A DNA stretch of 64,000 nt from Haemophilus parainfluenzae (GCF_900638025.1 NZ_LR134481.1:62001-126000); one strand, 5' to 3'; shown: positions 21,238 through 27,618, counted from the stretch's first letter. Notes: a model not told the origin generated them from the letters alone. Made by a program: numbers and translations.

Positions 21238-21409
21238 TGTCTTAACAACACACTCCAAAATTATATAAAACACTTCATTCTTAAAATTAATTAACTTCAT
21301 ATTATTTATGAAAAAATATATAAATTAATGAACATTGACATAAAAATAAAGTTAGGAGTACATTAAGCAATAATCATTAAAAGTAATCATAAATATAAAG
21401 GATTATTTT
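21238..21409. other. AT-rich lead-in to the cas operon
   Basis: About 170 bases of very AT-rich sequence separate the trhP terminator from the first cas-derived frame. AAAGGA lies 8 bases before the ATG at 21410. I see no gene here; it presumably holds the cas promoter, but I could not settle on a -35/-10 pair. Confidence 0.5.
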
Positions 21410-22108
21410 ATGTTTGCGAAACTCTCCTACTACGCCCATTCCGCCCAAGACGAACTCGGCAATCTCTTACCTTACGAACATTGGCAAACCTTACAAAGCC
21501 ATTCTGTCAATGTTGGTGAAATGGCGGCGGTGCATTGGAAGCCGGCGATTCGGTGGGTGATTGACCGGATTTATGTGTTGAAACCGATTCGGTTTGAGTC
21601 GGTGCGACGCAATGAGTTGGGCGGCAAGATTTCGGCGGGTAAGGTTAGCGGCGCGATGAAGCGTAAATCGATCGACCCGATTGTGCCGTTGGAGGTTTCC
21701 ATCACCCGCATGGCGGTAACTAACGAAAAAGACTTGGAAAAAGAACGCACTATGGGGCGCAAATACATCGTCCCTTACGCGCTCTACCGCGTGCACGGCT
21801 TTATCTCCGCCAACCTTGCTGCTAAAACCGGTTTTTCAGACGACGACTTAGCCAAACTCTGGCAAGCCCTGACGCTGATGTTTGAACACGACCGCTCCGC
21901 CGCCCGTGGCGAAATGGCGGCGCGCAAACTGATTGTTTTCAAACACGACAGCGCGCTCGGCAGCCAGCCTGCACATAAACTGTTTGACGCCGTGAAGGTC
22001 GAACGCGTAAACGGCGAATCAGGTACGCCCGCAAGCGGTTTTGGCGATTACAACATCAGCGTGGTTTCAGACGGTCTGAATGGCGTGAGTGTGGAAGAAT
22101 ATCTGTAA
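21410..22108 (+). CDS. Chimeric Cas3-Cas5-Cas7 fragment (type I-C), in-frame deletion product
   Basis: The 232-residue open frame is made of three cas pieces in operon order. Residues 1-40 (LSYYAHSAQDE ... WQTLQSHSVNVGEMAA) are the start of a Cas3 HD domain. Residues about 41-87 (HWKPAIRWVIDRI ... RFESVRRNELGGKIS ... GAMKRKS) are the middle of Cas5d. Residues about 88-232 (VPLEVSITRMAVTNE, RTMGRKYIVPYALYR, HDRSAARGEMAAR, PAHKLFD) are the C-terminal half of Cas7/Csd2. The Cas3 helicase, the rest of Cas5, all of Cas8c and the Cas7 N-terminus are gone, so no Cascade can form. Both joints keep the frame. Codon use is GC-rich, unlike the flanking genes. An automated call would probably be Cas7. 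Confidence 0.85.
   Translation: MFAKLSYYAHSAQDELGNLLPYEHWQTLQSHSVNVGEMAAVHWKPAIRWVIDRIYVLKPIRFESVRRNELGGKISAGKVSGAMKRKSIDPIVPLEVSITRMAVTNEKDLEKERTMGRKYIVPYALYRVHGFISANLAAKTGFSDDDLAKLWQALTLMFEHDRSAARGEMAARKLIVFKHDSALGSQPAHKLFDAVKVERVNGESGTPASGFGDYNISVVSDGLNGVSVEEYL
21835..21844 (-). other. Neisseriaceae uptake-sequence core (GTCGTCTGAA) in cas7
   Basis: TTCAGACGAC read on the minus strand is GTCGTCTGAA, the 10-base core of the AG-mucDUS dialect as I recall it. The 12-base flank does not match. Confidence 0.55.
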
Positions 22109-22151
22109 AAATGTCTGAAAAAAAGACAGCTTGTATTGCAGAAGTCGGTAG

Positions 22152-22169
22152 GGTGGGCTTCAGCCCACC
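22152..22169. terminator. Perfect 7-bp hairpin after the Cas chimera
   Basis: GGTGGGC-TTCA-GCCCACC forms a perfect stem but has no T-run. Hairpins of this sequence are, from memory, frequent between genes in Neisseria. It supports a neisserial origin for this piece. Confidence 0.45.
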
Positions 22170-22262
22170 GTTTCAACAAATATAAAGGATTGATTAAAGC
22201 CCATCCTGCAAAACTATTACAAATAAATCTCATAAAGCCCTTATTCAACAAATGAACATATA

Positions 22263-22308
22263 TTGTGTTATTTTATGTGTTTATATTTGTGTTATTTAAT
22301 GGTATAAT
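22263..22308 (+). promoter_or_regulatory. Promoter with direct repeats upstream of the RHH-EVE gene
   Basis: A perfect -10 TATAAT lies at 22303-22308, with TTTATA 17 bases upstream as a possible -35. Two near-identical 13-base repeats, TTGTGTTATTTTA at 22263 and TTGTGTTATTTAA at 22287, are 24 bases apart and bracket the -35. They are plausible operators for the RHH domain encoded downstream. Confidence 0.5.
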
Positions 22309-22336
22309 AGCTTCGTTAATATGAAAGGAGCATTCA

Positions 22337-22960
22337 GTGAAAAATTTTATCCAAAACCTAGAAAACGAGTTTGTTGAAAAAAATCAGGAAAAAACAACGT
22401 TCAGTATTCGCCTTTCTGTAAAAGAAGATTTGATCTTGCAGGAAATTGCTGAAAGTTTTGATCTTTCGCGGCAGGAACTATTGCATCGTCTGATTACAGA
22501 GCAAATTATCGTTCCATGGAAACAACGCTTTGAGGCACAGGCAAATGAAGAGCTTGAACTGGATGGAGAGGAGTCAACTCAATATTTTTTGCTGAACACA
22601 AATAAAGTCAATGATATCGACGATCATAAATTTATGTTAGAAAAACAGGTAGCTGCGGCATTTGAAGATGGTTATAAAGAAAAAATTGCCAAATTCAAAA
22701 AAGGTGATTGGGTATTTTTATATGAGTCAGGGCAAGGAATCGTGGCATTTGGCCAGGCATCAGGTAAGCTAGAAAAAGCACCACATTATGGGCGGGAGGA
22801 CAAAACCTATTATCAGCGCTTGGACGGTTTTACCTGTTTACCAAAAGCTATTAAAGCTAGTGAAGTCAAAAAGATTTTAAGCCGTTCTTTTCCCTTTGCT
22901 CAAACCTTGGCGCGAATTGTTGATGGGGAAAAATTATTATCAGAAATTAAAAAGCGATAA
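22337..22960 (+). CDS. Ribbon-helix-helix plus PUA/EVE-like protein inserted in the cas operon
   Basis: The gene encodes 207 residues from a GTG behind AAGGAG. Residues about 20-55 (TTFSIRLSVKEDLILQEIAESFDLSRQELLHRL) have the strand-helix-helix pattern of a ribbon-helix-helix DNA-binding domain. Residues about 82-200 (YFLLNTNK, KKGDWVFLYESGQGIVAFGQASG, YYQRLDGF) resemble the EVE/PUA-like fold, which in bacteria is often found in modification-dependent defence. Base composition is AT-rich, unlike the cas genes on both sides. It has its own promoter. The cellular role is unknown; an autoregulated defence or regulatory protein is inference. Confidence 0.7.
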   Translation: MKNFIQNLENEFVEKNQEKTTFSIRLSVKEDLILQEIAESFDLSRQELLHRLITEQIIVPWKQRFEAQANEELELDGEESTQYFLLNTNKVNDIDDHKFMLEKQVAAAFEDGYKEKIAKFKKGDWVFLYESGQGIVAFGQASGKLEKAPHYGREDKTYYQRLDGFTCLPKAIKASEVKKILSRSFPFAQTLARIVDGEKLLSEIKKR

Positions 22961-23217
22961 ACATACATTATGTAAATTATTCCCCTTTCCGCCTTGCAAC
23001 ACTACGCTTTCTGCCCGCGTCAATGCGCGCTGATTCACAACGAGCAGGCGTGGACGGAGAACTATTTAACCGCGCAGGGAAAGGCGCTACACGAACGGGT
23101 GGATTCGGGCGAGCCCGAAACGCGCAAGGGCGTGCGTTTTGAGCGGACGGTGCATGTGTCTGCGGAGAAACTGGGCATCAGCGGAGTGTTGGATTTGGTG
23201 GAGGTGGAAACGAAAAC

Positions 23218-23229
23218 AGGCCGTCTGAA
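23218..23229 (+). other. Neisserial DNA uptake sequence, AG-DUS (AGGCCGTCTGAA), in cas4
   Basis: An exact 12-base match to the AG-DUS dialect as I recall it. Such a site is not expected in Haemophilus DNA, which uses AAGTGCGGT. Confidence 0.85.
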
Positions 23230-23385
23230 ACCCGTGGAATACAAACGCGGCAAGCCCAAACCCGACCCGATAGACGAAATCCAGCTTTGCGCCCAAGGCT
23301 TGTGCTTGGAAGAAATGACGGGGCAAATCGTCTCTGAGGGCGCGCTGTGGTATATGCAAACCCGCCACCGCGTCCCCATCGTGTT

Positions 23386-23397
23386 TTCAGACGACCT
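23386..23397 (-). other. Neisserial DNA uptake sequence, AG-mucDUS (AGGTCGTCTGAA), in cas4
   Basis: TTCAGACGACCT on the plus strand is the reverse complement of the 12-base AG-mucDUS dialect as I recall it. Confidence 0.8.
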
Positions 23398-23615
23398 GCG
23401 CGCCCAAACTCTGGCCACCATCGCCGCCGTACGCGAACTCTTGAACAGCGGACAAACTCCGTCGCCCAACTACGGTAAACACTGCAAAGCCTGCTCGCTG
23501 GTGGAAATTTGCCAACTGGAGTTGTTGGGGAAACGGGATAGGAGTGTGGGGTATGTGGCGGGGTTGTTTGGGAGTGAACAGTTTTCTTTTTTATTTGAGC
23601 TTTATAGATAACTAT

Positions 23616-24566
23616 ATGAATAATAATTTTATACATCATCACCCAATGCCAATTTCAGATAATTCGTTATCTTATTGGAGTATGCACTTTATTGCTGTTT
23701 TAGAGTGTTTGGAAAATCATAAAACACTTCAATATCCGGCTCACAGATTAGATGAATATCCTATGTTTTCACTTGCCAATATGAAAGGATATTATCCAAA
23801 TTACTTTTTTGAAAATATGGTCAATTTTATACAAAATTGGGGTATGCAATACTTTATTGTTCATTTCTTTAATCATAAGTTTGGTTTAGAGATTGTAGAT
23901 AAAATTAAAGAAAATTTAGATGGTTTGTTTAATATTCCAAACTATAAAGATTATGATGATTTTGAGTTCTATGTATCGGGAATTGATTCAGAACTTGGAA
24001 AGAATATATCTGAAAGATATGATGAAATATATCCTAAATCTTTTAATCTAACTGTAGAAAACAAGTCTGTTCTGGAAAGAAATTCAGATTTTTGCCTAGT
24101 TTTAAAGAACACTCAAGAAGGTAAAAACATTGGAATATTTGGGGAGCTAGAAGGGAATTATGGTGAAAAATTATTTCAAGATAGTTTTTGGGAAAGAAAA
24201 TCTGATTTTTGTGTGATTGGCATAGGAGCTATAAATGGCAAAAATAAAGGATACTACTTAGAAAGCTATTTATATCGTGGTCAATATCCTAAGTTGAATA
24301 TATTATTTGAAAAAAGCAACTATATCATTCATGACTTTTATAGGGTTGTTAATGAGTTTAAATATGTTTTCTACCAAGGAGTTAATTATAAAAATTTCCA
24401 ACCAGATAATTCTTTTAGATTTTTGATAGATATGATTATCCAAGATTGGAATGCTCCTGTTAGAAACATATTGGATAAACTATATTCATATAAAGATGAT
24501 CCAGATGAATTGATAGGGAAACTAGAAAATAAACCTATTTTACTCATATCATCTATGGATAATTGA
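23616..24566 (+). CDS. Unrecognised 316-residue protein inserted between cas4 and cas1
   Basis: I do not recognise this family. The ATG at 23616 follows the cas4 stop by 4 bases; an upstream in-frame start would overlap cas4. The gene is strongly AT-rich (many AAT, TTT, GAT codons) against GC-rich cas DNA. The protein is aromatic-rich, with no membrane segment or signal peptide. A stretch SDFCLVLKN ... GIFGELEGNYGEKLF ... SDFCVIGIGA has an Asp, then Glu-x-Glu arrangement that might be a degenerate nuclease or beta-sheet core, a weak guess. Its place among remodelled cas genes suggests cargo, possibly defence. Confidence 0.6.
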   Translation: MNNNFIHHHPMPISDNSLSYWSMHFIAVLECLENHKTLQYPAHRLDEYPMFSLANMKGYYPNYFFENMVNFIQNWGMQYFIVHFFNHKFGLEIVDKIKENLDGLFNIPNYKDYDDFEFYVSGIDSELGKNISERYDEIYPKSFNLTVENKSVLERNSDFCLVLKNTQEGKNIGIFGELEGNYGEKLFQDSFWERKSDFCVIGIGAINGKNKGYYLESYLYRGQYPKLNILFEKSNYIIHDFYRVVNEFKYVFYQGVNYKNFQPDNSFRFLIDMIIQDWNAPVRNILDKLYSYKDDPDELIGKLENKPILLISSMDN

Positions 24567-24656
24567 AATAATAACCAACTAAGTACTGAGATGATGTAAT
24601 TTGAAATGATTGTTGCGGACTGGCGATGTCGAATTTAAGAATCCGACCTACCATTT

Positions 24657-24668
24657 TTCAGGTAGCCT
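24657..24668 (-). other. Eikenella-type uptake sequence, AG-eikDUS (AGGCTACCTGAA)
   Basis: TTCAGGTAGCCT is the exact reverse complement of the AG-eikDUS dialect as I recall it. It lies in the spacer just upstream of the truncated cas1 copy. Confidence 0.75.
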
Positions 24669-24705
24669 AGCTCTGTTAAATTCCCCAAAAGTACAGTCAA
24701 ACCCC

Positions 24706-24913
24706 AAGGAGTTCCCCATGCGCAAACTGCAAAACACGCTCTACATCACCACCCAAGGCAGTTATCTGCATAAGGAGCGGGAGACGCTGGTGGTAGAGCT
24801 GGAGCGTAAAAAGATAGCGCAGTTGCCGGTGCATTCCATCGGGCATATTTTCTGTTTTGGGAATGTGCTGGTGTCGCCTTTTTTGTTGGGGAGGGGTGCG
24901 GTGAAAATAATGT
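24706..24913 (+). repeat. First copy of the duplicated cas1 5' end
   Basis: Pairs with 25852-26063. The two copies run from the AAGGAGTT ribosome site through GAAAATAATGT, differ by 1-, 2- and 5-base indels plus scattered substitutions, and are roughly 90% identical by eye. They flank the 298-residue cargo gene as direct repeats. Confidence 0.9.
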
Positions 24914-24918
24914 ATTAA
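24718..24918 (+). pseudogene. Truncated cas1 5' fragment (66 codons)
   Basis: The frame reads MRKLQNTLYITTQGSYLHKERETLVV and follows Cas1 through FGNVLVSPFLLG, then shifts by two bases and stops. It covers only part of the Cas1 N-terminal beta domain, without any catalytic residue. Unlike the downstream copy it lacks the GGGAG duplication, so its first 57 codons preserve the normal frame. Confidence 0.9.
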
Positions 24919-24951
24919 CCATTAATTATATTTTATTTAAGGAGGAAGATG

Positions 24952-25848
24952 ATGAGTTTGCTACAAGCATATTCTTTAGATTTAGGTAAAAAAATTAATG
25001 CGAAAGAAGCGGATATCGCTTATGAGAAAGGTTTGATTGGCAGTCAAAAAAACTTTCAATGTCCTCATCAGGAGTGTGGTATTGCGGTTACTTGTGCAAA
25101 TTTAGAACGACCTAAATACAAAAGAAAGGTAGAACCTTATTTTAAATCGGTTGAAAATCATAAATTTGGTTGTCCTTTTGCAGAGGAGGAAAGACGTACC
25201 AAGTTTCAGGATATTGATAAAAATGGATTTTATGAAAATGTCACTTCAGGCGAGATTTTGGTAAATCTGGCAGAACCTACACCTAAAAAACAAAATAGCG
25301 ATAATGCTTCTGAGGTTAAAGAAATCAATGTTTCACGAACTTGCCAACTTTCAGATTCAAAAAAAGATAAAGTATCAACTAATCAAACTAAAACTTTATC
25401 TGTATTGGTTTCATCTTTCTTAAATAATGAAAACTTTCCAATAACATTACCAAGACCATATCAAGAAAGAATCTTTTTGAAAAACGCATTTATTAAAGTT
25501 GATGGTCAGGATTTGTCAAGCCTGGAACAAAATTGTTGGAGAGTTTATTACGGAAAAGCGTGGATAAACAAACTATCAAGTGGTGATTATCAAATTAAAT
25601 TTGACTCTCAGTTACATGATCTTTCAGTTGAAGTGAGTGGTGTTAGACCTTCGTTTTTTATTTCAAAATCTTTGATTTGTGATTCGCCATATGAAAAATT
25701 CACAAAAGAGAAAATAGATGAATTAGTAATTCAGAAAAAACCTAAACAAGTTTTTATTTTTTCAGATGTTCCATCTTTAAATCATACAAAGAAATATATT
25801 AATTTTATACTTGAAGGTCTACCATATTTAGAGATTTTGGATACATAA
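24952..25848 (+). CDS. Unrecognised 298-residue protein with N-terminal Cys/His cluster
   Basis: I do not recognise the whole protein. Start ATG 24952 is behind a near-perfect AAGGAGGAAG (an ATG one codon earlier is also possible). Residues about 35-75 hold CPHQEC, a later TCANL, a PYF aromatic block, then H-x3-GCPF, a layout like the zinc-binding domains at the start of CoiA-like proteins (weak inference). A polar linker rich in Asn/Lys/Ser follows, then a C-terminal beta-rich part. The gene is AT-rich and lies exactly between two copies of the cas1 5' end. Confidence 0.6.
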   Translation: MSLLQAYSLDLGKKINAKEADIAYEKGLIGSQKNFQCPHQECGIAVTCANLERPKYKRKVEPYFKSVENHKFGCPFAEEERRTKFQDIDKNGFYENVTSGEILVNLAEPTPKKQNSDNASEVKEINVSRTCQLSDSKKDKVSTNQTKTLSVLVSSFLNNENFPITLPRPYQERIFLKNAFIKVDGQDLSSLEQNCWRVYYGKAWINKLSSGDYQIKFDSQLHDLSVEVSGVRPSFFISKSLICDSPYEKFTKEKIDELVIQKKPKQVFIFSDVPSLNHTKKYINFILEGLPYLEILDT

Positions 25849-25851
25849 AAT

Positions 25852-26063
25852 AAGGAGTTTCCCCATGCGCAAACTGCAAAACACGCTCTACATCACCACT
25901 CAGGGCAGCTATCTGCATAAGGAGCGGGAGGGGAGACGCTGGTGGTGGAGCAGGAGCGTAAGAAGGTGGCGCAGTTGCCGGTGCATTCCATCGGGCATAT
26001 TTTCTGTTTTGGGAATGTGCTGGTGTCACCGTTTTTATTGGGGTTTTGCGGCGAAAATAATGT
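25852..26063 (+). repeat. Second copy of the duplicated cas1 5' end
   Basis: Partner of 24706-24913; this copy continues into the full cas1 body and carries an extra GGGAG at about 25931-25935. Confidence 0.9.
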
Positions 26064-26883
26064 GAATTTGGCGTTTTTTACCGAAAACGGGCGTTATTTG
26101 GGACGACTTCAGGGGTGGCAGAGCGGCAATGTGCTGCTGCGTCGGGCGCCGTATCGGGTGTCGGAGCAAAATCCCGTGCCGATTGCGCGCAATATCATTG
26201 CGGCGAAGATTCAGGCGAGTAAGCGGGTGCTTCAGCGGCAGATTCGCAATTATGGCGAGAATGCGGCGATTCAAAGTGCGGTTGATTCTTTGAATATTTC
26301 GCTGCAGCAATTGAAGGGCGCGGCGGAGCTGGACGTGGTGCGTGGTATTGAGGGCGATGCGGCGGCGCGTTATTTCGGCGTGTTCGGGCAGCTTTTGAGC
26401 GAAAAAAGCGGCTTTATTTTTGACGGACGCAACCGCCGTCCGCCCAGAGACGGGGTGAATGCGCTGTTGTCGTTTGTGTACAGTCTGTTGGGCAAGGACA
26501 TCAGCGGCGCGCTGCAAGGCGTGGGGATAGACCCGCAGGTGGGTTTTCTGCACGCCGACCGCCCGGGGCGCGATAGTCTAGCGCAGGATATTTTGGAAGA
26601 ATTCCGCGCATGGTGGGCGGATAGGTTGGTGCTGTCGCTGATTAACCGAGGGCAAATCAATCCGCAGGATTTCGTTACCGAGGCGAGCGGCGCGGTAAGC
26701 TTAAAAACCGAGGCACGTAAACTGTTGTTCCAAGCCTTTCAGGCGAAAAAGCAGGAAAAAATCGTGCATCCGTTTTTGGGCGAAGAAGTGGAAATCGGCT
26801 TGTTGCCGTATATTCAGGCAATACTGTTGGCGCGCCATTTGCGAGGAGATTTGGCGGAATATCCACCGTTTTTGATGAGATAA
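25865..26883 (+). pseudogene. cas1: Cas1 (type I-C) with a 5-base duplication near codon 22
   Basis: The ATG at 25865 opens with MRKLQNTLYITTQGSYLHKE, but GGGAG is duplicated (GGGAGGGGAG at 25926-25935), shifting the frame. From GTG 25942 the correct frame runs 313 codons to the stop, lacking only the first 24 residues of a 337-residue protein. Active-site residues are kept, in this numbering Glu137 (GIEGDAAARYF), His204 (GFLHADRPGRDSL) and Asp216/Glu219. The duplication produces GGAGGGGAG 6 bases before GTG 25942, so a truncated Cas1 might be made. Cas1 integrates new spacers with Cas2. Confidence 0.88.
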
Positions 26884-26886
26884 GCT

Positions 26887-27179
26887 ATGTTAATGCTGAT
26901 TACTTATGACATTTCTTTTGACGATCCAAACGGGCAAGCGTGATTACGTCGTATCGCAAAACATTGCTTAGATTACGGCGTGCGGGCGCAATATTCGGTA
27001 TTTGAATGCGATGTCAAGCCTGACCAATGGGTTATGTTGAAAAATAAACTGTTGGAAACCTACGACTCCACATGTGACAGCCTGCGTTTTTATCATTTAG
27101 GCAGTAAGTGCTTAATAAAGTGGAGCATCATGGGGCAAAACCGGCAGTGGATGTATTTAAAGACGTGCTTGTCATTTAG
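26887..27179 (+). pseudogene. cas2: Cas2 (type I-C), nonsense codon and frameshift
   Basis: The frame MLMLITYDISFDDPNGQA stops at TGA 26941, where related proteins have Arg (CGA to TGA fits a single transition). Downstream LRRIAKHCLDYGVRAQYSVFECDVKPDQW ... LRFYHLGSK is clear Cas2. After GSK one base appears to be missing near 27108, and the family C-terminus continues in another frame to TAG 27177. Corrected length would be about 97 residues, as usual for I-C Cas2. Confidence 0.92.
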
Positions 27180-27370
27180 TTCGCTAACCTGTTGTTCTCA
27201 TCAAAACCCTGATGGGATAGCGATCCTTATTTTCTTTAACAATTTGGATGAATTAATCTATTTGTATAACGGCGGTATGGTCGTTATACTTACTAAACTC
27301 CTTATCATAAAATCAGTTAGCGAAATACAGTGTTTAATTCGCTGATTTTTCTTACTTTTTTATATAGGGA
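27180..27370 (+). promoter_or_regulatory. CRISPR leader region
   Basis: About 190 bases between cas2 and the first repeat hold no gene. It is AT-rich and ends in TATATAGGGA at the repeat. Position after cas2 and before the repeat is that of a type I-C leader. Confidence 0.6.
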
Positions 27371-27471
27371 GCAGCCGCCTCCGTGCGGCTGTGTGTTGAA
27401 ACTTCCCCAACTGCATTGTTAATATCAGCTTTAATGGAGGCACCCGCCTTCGGGTGGTTTTACGTTGCAAT
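27371..27471 (+). CRISPR. Minimal CRISPR array: one repeat, one 37-bp spacer, one decayed terminal repeat
   Basis: The first repeat (27371-27402, 32 bp) has the type I-C stem GCCGCC...GGCGGC-like pairing (CAGCCGC / GCGGCTG) and ends GTGTTGAAAC. The spacer is 27403-27439. The second unit (27440-27471) matches the first at 22 of 32 positions, with its stem changed to CACCCG/CGGGTG, as expected for a degenerate distal repeat. Only one spacer remains. Confidence 0.82.
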
Positions 27472-27618
27472 AAAACTTAATAAATTTGAATAGCATAATA
27501 TTTACAGCGCTACTACTCGATCTCTCAACCCAATTCATATCCAACAACATTCCCCCTTGTTTTTCCCCCTTATTCGCTCTAGACTATGCCCCATTTTTAG
27601 CTTTCATTATTTACAATT
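27472..27618. other. Spacer between the CRISPR array and queA
   Basis: AT-rich noncoding sequence that returns to Haemophilus composition; it should contain the queA promoter. No other structure is seen. Confidence 0.4.

Larger units (their letters stand above)
22976..23611 (+). pseudogene. cas4: Cas4 (type I-C), start lost
   Basis: The conserved frame begins IIPLSALQHYAFCPRQC. The only ATG in frame (22970) is followed at once by TAA, so normal initiation is impossible; TTG at 22994 or a rare ATT would be needed. Counting from the TTG, the iron-sulfur cysteines Cys7/Cys11 and Cys164/Cys167/Cys173 and the nuclease residues Asp67, Glu82, Lys84 (VEYKRGK) are kept. The last residues from about 23575 are AT-rich and may derive from the inserted neighbour. 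Cas4 trims prespacers with Cas1-Cas2. An internal-start product cannot be excluded. Confidence 0.75.

Noticed and set aside
21187..21243. An 18-codon leader peptide (MTPNILPFHLFERAFFMS)
   Set aside because: It runs through the terminator, lacks a ribosome site, and has no run of a single regulatory amino acid.
22994..23611. Treating Cas4 as a normal intact gene starting at TTG 22994
   Set aside because: Conserved residues IIPLSA continue upstream of the TTG in frame to a TAA, so the native start is lost; an internal start is possible but unproven.
23062..23642. Several minus-strand frames across cas4
   Set aside because: They are antisense shadows of a GC-rich coding region and have no ribosome sites or family features.
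25865..26065. A 66-residue Arg/Trp-rich protein read from the second cas1 ATG
   Set aside because: It is the product of the GGGAG frameshift; after about 22 residues the sequence is out-of-frame cas1.
26274..26282. AAGTGCGGT inside cas1 as proof of long residence in Haemophilus
   Set aside because: One 9-base hit in a 6-kb island is compatible with chance or a single mutation.
26980..27345. A 121-residue protein overlapping cas2
   Set aside because: Its first half is the in-frame remainder of cas2 after the nonsense codon and its second half is out-of-frame cas2 and leader sequence.
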